Assembly (NCBI GenBank): GCA_009885085.1
Contig: VFLK01000006.1
Span: 1 to 33,717, forward strand
Direction: 5' to 3'
Source: Minisyncoccota bacterium
GTDB lineage: Bacteria > Patescibacteriota > Microgenomatia > UBA1400 > PJMF01
Length of the DNA: 33,717 nucleotides
Position 1 is the first letter of the stretch; every line of letters starts with the position of its first letter. Under the pieces are notes generated by a model. The model saw only the letters and a program-made list of their open reading frames with translations. It did not search any database and was not told where the DNA came from. Below, piece after piece: positions 7,604 to 17,028 of this stretch. Both the position numbers and the translations under genes were made by a program.

Positions 7604-8806
7604 ATGAAAATGAATAATAAATATAATTTACCAGATAAATAAGGTAATTTTGGTCAGTTTGGAGGTCAATATGTTCCGCCGGAGCTGGTGGTGATTTTAA
7701 ATGAGATTGAGCAAGTCTATATGAAATTAAAAAATGACAAACAATTTAAAAAGGAATTGGCGGATCTCTATCAAAATTATGTAGGGAGACCCAGCGTTCT
7801 CTACTTTGCCAAAAAATTGACTAAAAAATATGGAGGAGCAAAAATCTATTTAAAAAGAGAAGATTTAAATCATACAGGCGCTCATAAAATAAATAATACT
7901 GTTGGTCAGGCTTTATTGGCTCAAAAAATGGGGAAAAAGCGACTGATTGCAGAAACTGGTGCTGGACAACATGGAGTGGCAGTCGCTACTGTTGCAGCTC
8001 TATTTGACATGAGTTGTGATATTTATATGGGTAATAGAGATATAGTTAACCAAAAGATGAATGTTTATAGAATGAAAATGCTTGGGGCAAATGTAATTCC
8101 TGTCACTCAAGGTCAAGGAACTTTAAAAGATGCTGTGGATGTGGCTTTGGGCGCTTTTATTAATGATCCAGAAGCTTTTTATCTAATTGGTTCTGTTGTT
8201 GGTCCTCATCCACTGCCAATGATTGTCAGGGACTTTCAAAAGATAATTGGTAAAGAAACCAGGAAGCAGATTCTAAAAGTTGAGTCAAAATTGCCAAATT
8301 ATCTAGTTGCTTGTGTTGGTGGCGGCTCAAATGCCATGGGTCTTTTTTATGACTTTATCGATGAGTCTGAAGTTAAGCTAGTGGCTGTAGAACCTGCAGG
8401 TGAAGGGGCTAATACGACCAAACATGGCTTGGCATTAAAAAAAGGCAGACCAGGAGTTATCCATGGATTTAAGTGCAATCTTCTTCAGGATAAAGATGGA
8501 AATATTTTGGAATCATATAGTGCTGCATCAGGTTTAGATTATCCAGGTGTTGGTCCAGAATTAAGCTCTTTGAAAGAGCTTGGAAAATTGCGAGTAGTTG
8601 GAGCAACAGACAAGGAAGCTGTTGCTGCCATGATTGAGTTATCCAAGGAGGAAGGAATCATTCCAGCTCTTGAATCTGCTCACGCACTTGCTTATGCAAC
8701 TAAATTGGCAGCCAAGCTTCCTAATGAAGAAATTATAATTGTTAATTTATCTGGGAGAGGAGATAAGGACGTTGAAAATGTTTATGAAAATCTAATTAAT
8801 AATTAA
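7604..8806 (+). pseudogene. trpB: tryptophan synthase beta chain interrupted by in-frame TAA at 7640-7642; downstream ORF 7688..8806 from GTG
   Basis: [43 protein letters not shown]; frame from ATG 7604 reads [36 protein letters not shown]. Confidence 0.85.
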
Positions 8807-8815
8807 TGAAAAAAA

Positions 8816-8842
8816 GGGGTGCAGACTATCCATCTGCACCCC
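8816..8842. terminator. 10-bp GC-rich hairpin; T-tract present only on minus strand
   Basis: GGGGTGCAGA-CTATCCA-TCTGCACCCC, preceded by an A-run on + strand. Confidence 0.6.
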
Positions 8843-8919
8843 AACATATATAAATAGTATAAATTAAAACTTACAAAAGAATGATAAAATGTTCTTCAAG
8901 AACGATTTAGAAAGAAATT

Positions 8920-9906
8920 ATGAAAAATAGAGTTTTAGCAGGAATGAGACCTACTGGTCGTTTACATTTGGGAAATTATTTAGGCTCAGCCAAAGGAATG
9001 CTAGCGCTTCAAGATAACCCAGAGTTTGAAACACTTTTTACAGTAGTCGATATTCACGCCACCACTACACCATATGATCCTGAAACTCTTAAAGCTAGCG
9101 CAAGAGATGTTTTTATCGATTATTTAGCAATTGGACTTGATCCTGAGAAAAGTGCTATTACGATTCAATCAGATTTAGCAGATTTAATTACGCAACTATC
9201 TTTTTATCTTTCAACAGTGATGACGGTGGCTAGAATGCAACATTTGCCAACCTACAAAGATAAAGTTGTTCAACATCCAGATAATGTCACAATGGCTTTG
9301 CTAAATTATCCAATGTTAATGGCGGCAGATATTTTAATTTATAAAGCAAGTAAAGTTCCGGTTGGGATAGATCAAGAACCACATCTGGAAATTGCTAGAG
9401 AAGTAGCTAGAAAAATGAACGAGCAGTTTGGTTTGGATTTTCCTGAGCCAACTAGATTTGCAACGGTTGGCGAATATGTACCTTCATTATTAGGCGAAGG
9501 CAAAATGAGCAAAACTGTTGAAGGAAGCTCGATTGAATTGAGTGATAGTTTGGATACTATTATTAAAAAGCTAAAAAGATCGCCAACAGATTCTGGTCAG
9601 GGAGATGTGGTTCCAACTGAAGGTGGAGTGGCAAATCTACTTAAATTTGTTGAATTATTTGAGGGAGTAGAATCAAGAAAACACTACGAAACTCTCTACA
9701 CTTCGTCTGGTATAAGATATGGAGATTTAAAAAAACAGCTGGCTGATGCAATTTTTGCTGAAATAAAGCCAATTCAAGAAAAGCGAGCTGAACTTGAGAA
9801 AAATCCAGAATATATCGACAAAATGATTAAATTTGGAGCTGAAAAGTCCAGAGTAATTGCCGGGCAGACTGTATTAGAAGTTAGGAAAGCAATGGGGTTA
9901 GGTTAA
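8920..9906 (+). CDS. trpS: tryptophanyl-tRNA synthetase
   Basis: VLAGMRPTGRLHLGNYLGS; GEGKMSKT. Confidence 0.97.
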   Translation: MKNRVLAGMRPTGRLHLGNYLGSAKGMLALQDNPEFETLFTVVDIHATTTPYDPETLKASARDVFIDYLAIGLDPEKSAITIQSDLADLITQLSFYLSTVMTVARMQHLPTYKDKVVQHPDNVTMALLNYPMLMAADILIYKASKVPVGIDQEPHLEIAREVARKMNEQFGLDFPEPTRFATVGEYVPSLLGEGKMSKTVEGSSIELSDSLDTIIKKLKRSPTDSGQGDVVPTEGGVANLLKFVELFEGVESRKHYETLYTSSGIRYGDLKKQLADAIFAEIKPIQEKRAELEKNPEYIDKMIKFGAEKSRVIAGQTVLEVRKAMGLG

Positions 9907-9980
9907 TTTTGTTAAATACATGTGACACTCGCTCGATAAGCAAAGCTTATAGGCGAGCTTACACAAGTATTCAACAAAAT
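9906..9980. repeat. 75-nt intergenic imperfect palindrome
   Basis: ATTTTGTTAAATAC/GTATTCAACAAAAT, TGTG/CACA, CTCGC/GCGAG, ATAAGC-AAA-GCTTAT. Confidence 0.75.
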
Positions 9981-10002
9981 CACATATATAACAAAGGAGA
10001 AA

Positions 10003-10338
10003 ATGATGAAAGATGAAATTCAATATGATGATTTTGCAAAGCTAGATTTAAGAGTGGCCAAGATAATTGCTGCAGAAGAAATTGAAGGCGCTGACAAGCT
10101 TCTAAAAATCACTTTATATGTAGGCGAAGAAATCGGTGAGCGAACGGTTGCGGCTGGAATTAAACAGTGGTACTCACCAGAAGATTTAGTTGGAAAAACT
10201 GTTGTTTATTTGGCAAATTTGGCACCTAGAACTTTAAGGGGCGTAGTTAGCCAAGGCATGATTGTTGCTGCTGGTTCAGATACGGCAATTTTATTGAAGC
10301 CAGAAAGTGATGCAATCCCAGGAGAAATCATCAGATAA
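10003..10338 (+). CDS. stand-alone tRNA-binding domain protein (MetG C-terminal/Trbp111-like)
   Basis: FAKLDLRVAKIIAAEEIEGADKLLKITLYVG...RTVAAGIKQWY. Confidence 0.88.
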   Translation: MMKDEIQYDDFAKLDLRVAKIIAAEEIEGADKLLKITLYVGEEIGERTVAAGIKQWYSPEDLVGKTVVYLANLAPRTLRGVVSQGMIVAAGSDTAILLKPESDAIPGEIIR

Positions 10339-10403
10339 TTTAGTATAATTTTTCATGCTACAATGTGACGACAATTAAGTGACAAAAAATAGAAAAACAA
10401 ATT

Positions 10404-12356
10404 ATGATTGAAACAAAAAAAACTCCAAAGAAAATTGCTGATAAAATTGCTGATAAGACTACTGAGAAATCTTCTGAGAAGACACCTTCAGCTGATGAAA
10501 TTAAAAAAATAAAGATCAAATCTTACACGATAAATTTAAGCCCAAAAAATATCATGAGTAAAGGGTTCCTTTACATCTTTTTAGGTCTGTTATTTCTGCC
10601 ATTTTTGCTTTCATTATTTACCGGCAATACAACTAATGAAATATCTTTAAGTACTTTAGTTTCAGATGTACGCGCAGATAAAATTGAAAAAATTGGCATT
10701 GCTGGCAAAGAATTGAGAACAACTTATAAAGATGGAACAGAAAAAGTTGCCCTAAAAGAAGAAGGTCAGGATTTGGTAAGTATTTTTAAGGCCGCAGATA
10801 TTGACTTAACCAAGACTAATCTTGAAATTCAAAGTGTTTCAATCGGTAGCTTGATCTGGGAGTTGGCACTTTCGTTTTTACCAGTGTTATTAATGATTGG
10901 TGTTTTCTTATTTATTTTTAGACAGGCTAAAGGCGGACAAGATGGAATTTTGGGAATCGGCAAAAGCAAAGCAAAACTTTTTGTAAAAGGTAAACAAAAT
11001 ACTAAATTTTCAGCAGTTGGTGGTATGGACGAAGCCAAGAAAGAACTTGAAGAAATTGTCGACTTTCTAAGAAATCCAAAGAAATATACTAAAATGGGTG
11101 CCCGAACTCCAAAAGGAGTTTTATTGGTGGGACCGGCTGGAACTGGAAAAACATTGCTGGCTAGAGCCGTTGCCGGCGAAGCAGGTGTTCAATTTCTCTC
11201 AATCGCAGGTAGTGAATTTATGGAAATGCTTGTTGGAGTTGGTGCTTCCAGAGTAAGAGATTTATTTACAACTGCAAAAAAACTTTCCCCAGCTATTATT
11301 TTTATCGATGAGATTGACGCAATTGGAAGAGCTCGTGGTAGAGGTAATATGGGTGGACATGACGAAAGAGAACAAACTTTAAATCAAATATTAGTCGAGA
11401 TGGATGGCTTTTCACAGAATGACAATGTGATTGTTGTCGCCGCAACCAATAGAGGTGATATGTTAGATCCTGCCTTAGTACGTCCAGGTCGTTTTGATAG
11501 AAGAGTTATGGTTGCATTACCAGACTTAATTGAGAGACAGTTCATTATAAAAATTCACGCCAAAAATAAACCTTTTGTTGAGGGTCTAAATTGGGCCACT
11601 GTTGCTAAACGAACAGTAGGTTTTTCAGGTGCAGATATCGAAAATATGCTCAATGAAGCTGCCATCGCAGTTGCAAGAACTAAAAGAGATGCAATTACTG
11701 CAGAAGATATAGAAGAAGCTGCTCTCAAGGTCAAGTTGGGTCCAAGCAAAAAAAGACTTCAGGACGAACTAGAAAAAGAAATGACTGCTTACCATGAAAT
11801 TGGCCACTCAATTGTTGCTCATGTTTCGCCAAATGCAGACCCAGTTCACCGAGTTTCTATCATTTCTAGAGGTAGTGCGCTTGGATTTACGTTAACTCCT
11901 CCAGAAAAAGACAAATTGCAAACGACTAAGTCTGAATTAATTGATGATATAGCAGTGCTTTTGGGAGGAAGAGGAGCAGAGAAATTAATCTTTAATGAGC
12001 TGACAGCTGGAGCAAGCAGTGATATTCAAAAGGCTACAAAAATTGCTAGAGCTATGGTGATGGATTTTGGAATGAGTCCATTGGGTCCAATGAATTTTAG
12101 TCCACAGTATGATGTTTCATATAGTACTCCATGGGGAGAACCTGCTAAAATTTCTGAGAAGCTTCAAGAAAAAGTTGATGAAGAAATTAAAAATATTATC
12201 GATGCCGGTCAAGTTATCGCAGATAATCTTTTGAAAAAATATAGAAAACAACTTGATTCAATTTCAAAGAAACTTATTGAAGTAGAATCCCTTGATGGCG
12301 AAGACTTCGAAAAGTTAATGGGAATGCCAAAGGCAAAAAATGCACCTAGAAAATAG
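10404..12356 (+). CDS. ftsH: ATP-dependent zinc metalloprotease FtsH
   Basis: GPAGTGKTLLARAVAGEAG Walker A, IIFIDEIDAIGR, HEIGH zinc motif. Confidence 0.97.
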   Translation: MIETKKTPKKIADKIADKTTEKSSEKTPSADEIKKIKIKSYTINLSPKNIMSKGFLYIFLGLLFLPFLLSLFTGNTTNEISLSTLVSDVRADKIEKIGIAGKELRTTYKDGTEKVALKEEGQDLVSIFKAADIDLTKTNLEIQSVSIGSLIWELALSFLPVLLMIGVFLFIFRQAKGGQDGILGIGKSKAKLFVKGKQNTKFSAVGGMDEAKKELEEIVDFLRNPKKYTKMGARTPKGVLLVGPAGTGKTLLARAVAGEAGVQFLSIAGSEFMEMLVGVGASRVRDLFTTAKKLSPAIIFIDEIDAIGRARGRGNMGGHDEREQTLNQILVEMDGFSQNDNVIVVAATNRGDMLDPALVRPGRFDRRVMVALPDLIERQFIIKIHAKNKPFVEGLNWATVAKRTVGFSGADIENMLNEAAIAVARTKRDAITAEDIEEAALKVKLGPSKKRLQDELEKEMTAYHEIGHSIVAHVSPNADPVHRVSIISRGSALGFTLTPPEKDKLQTTKSELIDDIAVLLGGRGAEKLIFNELTAGASSDIQKATKIARAMVMDFGMSPLGPMNFSPQYDVSYSTPWGEPAKISEKLQEKVDEEIKNIIDAGQVIADNLLKKYRKQLDSISKKLIEVESLDGEDFEKLMGMPKAKNAPRK

Positions 12357-13326
12357 GGTTGAAGACAGAGACAGATTTTTAATTCTCGATGGCCACGCCA
12401 TTATTTATCGAGCCTATCATGCTTTTCCAGATTTAACTGATTCAACCGGACAGCTAATCAATGCTGTTTATGGCTTTTCTAGAATTCTTTTAAAATCAAT
12501 TAATGATTTCCAACCAAAGTATATTGCGGTAGCCTTTGATCATAAGGATGGAAAATCCAAAAGACTTGAATCTTTTGAGGATTACAAAGCTCAAAGAAAA
12601 CCAATGCCTGATGATTTAATTTCTCAAATTCCAATTATTAAAGAGATTGTGAAGACATTTAATATTCCTCAATTTGAGTTAACAGGATTCGAGGCTGATG
12701 ATATCTTGGGCACTATTGCAAAAATAATGGCTCAAGATAATAAAAAAAAGCAAGAATCAGAGAAGATTTTGACAACAATAGTTACTGGTGACAAAGATAT
12801 TTTACAATTAGTTGATGACGACAATACTCATGTCTTCATTCCAGGAAGAGGAAAATTTTCTCATGATGTTGAGTATGATGAAGCAGCAGTTTTAGAAAAA
12901 ATGAAGGTTAGAGCAAATCAAATTGTTGATTTAAAAGCATTGATGGGCGATCCTTCCGATAATATTCCTGGTGTAAAAGGAGTTGGTGCAAAAACAGCAG
13001 CTAAATTAATTCAGGAGTTTGATACTTTGGAAAAAGTATATCAAAAGGTTGACGAACTTGAGAATAATAGTACGGCGACTCATCCATCTCTTAAGGGAGC
13101 AATTCTTACAAAATTAATTGCTGACAAAGAAATGGCTTTTCTGAGTCAGGATTTAGCAACAATTTTATTGGACGCTCCGGTAGATTTTTCTCTAGAGAAA
13201 TGTGTTGTGAAAGATTATAGTAAAGATAAGGTAGCTGATATTTTTGACAAATATAATTTTGTTTCTTTAAAAAGGATGTTGCCCAAAGATGATTTTGAGA
13301 TTTCGATTCAAAATGCACTTTTTTAA
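12340..13326 (+). CDS. stand-alone 5'-3' exonuclease (PolA N-terminal domain)
   Basis: LILDGHAIIYRAYHAFP, FEADDILGTIA, TGDKDILQLV, GDPSDNIPGVKGVGAKTA; no polymerase domain; overlaps ftsH by 17 nt. Confidence 0.93.
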   Translation: MHLENRVEDRDRFLILDGHAIIYRAYHAFPDLTDSTGQLINAVYGFSRILLKSINDFQPKYIAVAFDHKDGKSKRLESFEDYKAQRKPMPDDLISQIPIIKEIVKTFNIPQFELTGFEADDILGTIAKIMAQDNKKKQESEKILTTIVTGDKDILQLVDDDNTHVFIPGRGKFSHDVEYDEAAVLEKMKVRANQIVDLKALMGDPSDNIPGVKGVGAKTAAKLIQEFDTLEKVYQKVDELENNSTATHPSLKGAILTKLIADKEMAFLSQDLATILLDAPVDFSLEKCVVKDYSKDKVADIFDKYNFVSLKRMLPKDDFEISIQNALF

Positions 13327-13337
13327 TTAAATTGAAC

Positions 13338-13408
13338 TTTAAATAAATATTATAAAAGCTCTCGCAGGAACAAGTCCTGAATGTTCGCTTTTCTAATATT
13401 TATTTAAA
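13338..13408 (+). repeat. 39-nt structured motif, copy A, with long AT-rich outer stem
   Basis: core AAAAGC-TCTCG-CAGGA-ACAAG-TCCTG-AATGTTC-GCTTTT at 13354-13392. Confidence 0.85.
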
Positions 13409-13461
13409 CTTAATTAAAAGAAAATGTCTCTGAACAGAAATTTAAAATAAGTGATAAATAT

Positions 13462-14652
13462 ATGAAAAACCTGAAAGTTGCATTAGCACATGATTATCTC
13501 CGTGAATATGGGGGTGCTGAGCGCGTTCTTGAAGCACTTCACGAAATCTTTCCTGATGCTCCAGTTTATGTTTCTTTTGTTGATTCTTCTGTAACAGGAA
13601 TTCATTGGAAAAAATTTGCCGATTGGAAAATTTATCAAAGTTGGTTAACCAAAATTCCTTTTTATAAAAAATTATTTTCTCCATTGAGAATTTTTGCACC
13701 TCAGTATTTTTCACAGTTTGATTTAACTGAGTATGACGTTGTTATTTCTTCTACTAATGCTTATTTTTCAAAAGCTGTAAAAGTTAGGAAAAATAAGTCG
13801 CGAGATGAAAAACACACAACTAAAGAGAAACCAACATTACATATAAGCTATTGTCACACTCCTGCTAGATCTTTGTATGGCTATACAACAATGACCGATT
13901 GGAAGAAAAATCCGGTAACAAATTTTTTGGGTACAATTGCTAATCATTATTTGAGAGTTGTTGATCTATACGTTGCAAGAAATAACGTAGATCATTTTAT
14001 TGCAAATTCGCACGAGACTGCCAGAAGAATTAAGAAGTTTTATAAACTTGATTCAACAGTAATTTATCCGCCAATTGAAATTGAAAAAGGCAGAAAGTTT
14101 GTTGATGAAACGACGCTAGCAAAACTTACTTCGTCAACATCATCGTTAAATAAACAGAATTATTATCTTTATGTTGGTCGCTTGGCCATGAGTAAACACG
14201 TTGATTTAGCAATTAAAACCGCTACAAAGATGGGTTTAAACCTAAAAGTTGTGGGATCTGGCAAGGGTCTGGAGTTCTTAAAAGAATTGGCCGGTCCAAC
14301 AGTCGAGTTTTTGAGCCGGGTGGATGACAAACAACTTTATGATTTGTACGAAAATGCTACAGCGTTGATCTATCCTGCAGAAGATGAAGATTTTGGTATG
14401 GTTCCAATTGAGGCGATGGGTCATGGAATTCCTGTAATTGCTCATAAATCTGGTGGTCCACTCGAAACCGTTATTGAAGGCCAGAACGGCGTTTTCTTCG
14501 ATCAGTTCACTGTAGAAAATTTAAGTAACGCAATTAAAAAAATCCAAAAAATTAAGTTTGATAAAAATAGAATTTATAATTATTCTTTAAAATTCAGTAA
14601 AGAAAGATTTAAAAAAGAAATCACAGATTTTGTTAGATCAAAAATTAAATAA
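13462..14652 (+). CDS. glycosyltransferase family 4-like
   Basis: HDYLREYGGAERVLEALHEIFPDAPVY; YVGRLAMSKHVDLAI; EDFGMVPIEAMGHGIPVIAHKSGGP. Confidence 0.92.
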   Translation: MKNLKVALAHDYLREYGGAERVLEALHEIFPDAPVYVSFVDSSVTGIHWKKFADWKIYQSWLTKIPFYKKLFSPLRIFAPQYFSQFDLTEYDVVISSTNAYFSKAVKVRKNKSRDEKHTTKEKPTLHISYCHTPARSLYGYTTMTDWKKNPVTNFLGTIANHYLRVVDLYVARNNVDHFIANSHETARRIKKFYKLDSTVIYPPIEIEKGRKFVDETTLAKLTSSTSSLNKQNYYLYVGRLAMSKHVDLAIKTATKMGLNLKVVGSGKGLEFLKELAGPTVEFLSRVDDKQLYDLYENATALIYPAEDEDFGMVPIEAMGHGIPVIAHKSGGPLETVIEGQNGVFFDQFTVENLSNAIKKIQKIKFDKNRIYNYSLKFSKERFKKEITDFVRSKIK

Positions 14653-14779
14653 AGCTGACTGCTGCAACTTAATAAATATTTGCGAAATGAGCCTCAGCGA
14701 AATTCTAATTTTGCAGTAAATAATGAGCATAAGCTCATGGAGTAAATATTTATTAAGTTGCAGAGCGTTAGTAATGCTT
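14651..14779. repeat. large multi-branched intergenic palindrome
   Basis: 20-bp perfect arms CTGCAACTTAATAAATATTT (14662-14681)/AAATATTTATTAAGTTGCAG (14744-14763), outer AAAGC/GCTTT, two internal hairpins. Confidence 0.8.
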
Positions 14780-16185
14780 TAATTTTTTTTCAAGGTAACA
14801 AATCCCACGCTATTAGTTGGCATAAAAATGTTAGTTTTTAGCTTGGCTTCTGTTGTAGCAATCTTTTCTGTGGTGTTCTGGCCACTGTCTAGTTCTTTTG
14901 TGATTGTATAATTTCCAGGAGTTATATCTTCAAAAGTAATTGGCACATTTTCACCATGAGAATTATTTTTATCATAGTTTGCTAATATAACTTCAATATT
15001 TTCATTAGCGTTTTTACCTGCAAGTGCTTTCACCCAACTACCTTTTCCAAGTAATTGAACTTTTTGATTGGAGATTCTATCAAGCATTTTTAGGGCGTAA
15101 TATCTTGGTTTGGCTTTACTACCAAAATCTTGATGCGTAAATAATCCCCAACGTCCCCAATATTCAGAACCATCTCCAGACTTTCCATCCTGAATTTCAA
15201 AGGCGAATGCTTTGTCAATAGTTCCAACCATTTCGATAGAAGTGGCTACTGCGTGAGCAGCGGCAATGTTCGAGTCATATCCTGGGTTATTATCACTATC
15301 AAGACCCCACTCAGTAATATGGAACTCGACTGTATTTTCTAGTTGGGGGTATTTTTCAAATATATTTCTTACTTGAGAAATATCGGCACGATATTGATCA
15401 ATATCGTCACTATATTTATGCCAAGAAATGAAGTCGAGTTTTAAATTATTTTCAACTGAAAATTTTGCGAGCGCATCAATCCAATTTTTGTAAAATGCGG
15501 TTGTGGCGGGACCACCCAGCTTGAAAGGCTTCACACCTTTGGCATTTTGGGCGCCTCTAGAAGAGTATAGATAGAGATCGAGATAATTTTTATTACCATA
15601 ATATTTCCAACTTCCAAATAGGTCAGGTTCATTCCAGACTTCATAATAAACATCGCTAATGCCCTTTGTTCCGCTAATATGTTCAATTGTTTTTTGAACA
15701 ACTATTTGCCAATCATTGTAGTTTTGAGGCGCGCCTACGAGATCGCTGTCAGAAAGTTGCGGTGGCATATAGGTGAGCGCAATATAAGGTTTTGCACCTG
15801 TTGCCAAGATATCATCAATAATGAGATCGAGTTTCGAAAAATTAAAGCTAAGATTTCCAGAAGTTCCTTGAACAATATCAAAAAAATCATAAAGATGATC
15901 AATTCTAATGTACTCAGGATTAAGAGCTTTAACTTGGGGAATTAATGGAGCTAGTCGTCAATTATGATCTTCTCCTCCTTGAGCCAGATTTCTCCATGGT
16001 CGGTTATAATTGCCAAGAATTTTTTTAGTGTAAACGTGGATATCAGCAACTTCTCCAGACGCTTGGCCAAAAAAATCTCTAATTACTGAGATTTGAGAAG
16101 CGCTTACAATTACAGAAATTAAAATCCCTAAAAATACCAAAAACTGGATGATGATTTTTGTTTTTTTAACTTTTTGACTCAGCAT
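14779..16185 (-). pseudogene. GH39-like glycoside hydrolase with N-terminal TM, interrupted by in-frame TGA at 15958-15960
   Basis: DVYYEVWNEPDLFGSWKYYG, FHITEWGLDSD; ORFs 15958..16185 and 14779..15807 are in the same frame and the 50 codons between them are open. Confidence 0.75.
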
Positions 16186-16237
16186 GTTTAAATCAATAAT
16201 TATTGGTTCTAGTATAGTCTACAGAGTTTATGTTCAG

Positions 16238-16272
16238 TTGACAATCTAGCAAGCAATAGATATGATTGCTAA
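16238..16272 (+). promoter_or_regulatory. hrcA promoter with overlapping CIRCE-like operator
   Basis: TTGACA-N17-TATGAT (16238-16266); CTAGCAAGC-N9-GATTGCTAA (16246-16272). Confidence 0.75.
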
Positions 16273-16275
16273 CAT

Positions 16276-16998
16276 ATGATTGATTTAACAGCGCGTCAAG
16301 TTCAAATTTTAAGAGCATTAATCGAAGAATTTATTACGACAGCCGAACCAGTTGGTTCTGAAACAATTGATAAAAAATTTGCAATTGGAGTTTCTCCAGC
16401 AACTATTAGAAATGAGATGGTTTACCTTACAAATCAAGGTTACATGACTAAAACTCATAGCAGTGCTGGTAGAGTGCCAACGCCCGTTGCCATGAAATTG
16501 TATGTCAACGAGTTAATGAAAGAAAAAGATCTTTCAGTTGCTGATGAAGTTTCTGCAAAAGAAAAAATTTGGAATAGCAGAAGTCACACCGACAAAATGT
16601 TTCATCAAATTACTAAAGTCTTGGCAGATAAATCAAATGCGCTGGCAATTACATTAGTAGAAGATGACCAACTTTACCACGCTGGCTATTCAAATTTACT
16701 TCAAATGCCAGAGTTTTATGATATTAAGGTAATGAGACATGTTTTACAGTTGATAGAAGAGGAAACACTGCTTGAAGAAATTTTTAGATCTAGTACAAGT
16801 GAAAACATAATTCAAGTTGTTTATGGACCTGAATTGGGAAATAGAGATTTAGACCCAATCGGAATTATTCATATGACCTTTAATGTAGATAACCAAGTGA
16901 TTCACGTTGGTGTTTTGGGATCAAGCAGATTTGATTACCCTTACATTATTCCAATGATGAAGTACGTTAGAACTTTAATCAATGAAATTGTCGAATAA
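16276..16998 (+). CDS. hrcA: heat-inducible transcription repressor HrcA (short form)
   Basis: LTARQVQILRALIEEFITTAEPVGSETI...SPATIRNEMVYLTNQGYMTKTHSSAGRVPT. Confidence 0.95.
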   Translation: MIDLTARQVQILRALIEEFITTAEPVGSETIDKKFAIGVSPATIRNEMVYLTNQGYMTKTHSSAGRVPTPVAMKLYVNELMKEKDLSVADEVSAKEKIWNSRSHTDKMFHQITKVLADKSNALAITLVEDDQLYHAGYSNLLQMPEFYDIKVMRHVLQLIEEETLLEEIFRSSTSENIIQVVYGPELGNRDLDPIGIIHMTFNVDNQVIHVGVLGSSRFDYPYIIPMMKYVRTLINEIVE

Positions 16999-17028
16999 AT
17001 TTTAAATATTCATTTTTAGAAGGAAATT

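Noticed and set aside
12340-13326. Truncated/pseudogene polA
   Set aside because: Ends cleanly after the exonuclease domain with stop and intergenic motif; stand-alone 5'-3' exonucleases are common.
14779-16185. Alternative genetic code (TGA recoded) to explain the GH39-like interruption
   Set aside because: Several other ORFs in the window end naturally at TGA (2528, 3165, 31289, 31684) and trpB is interrupted by TAA rather than TGA.
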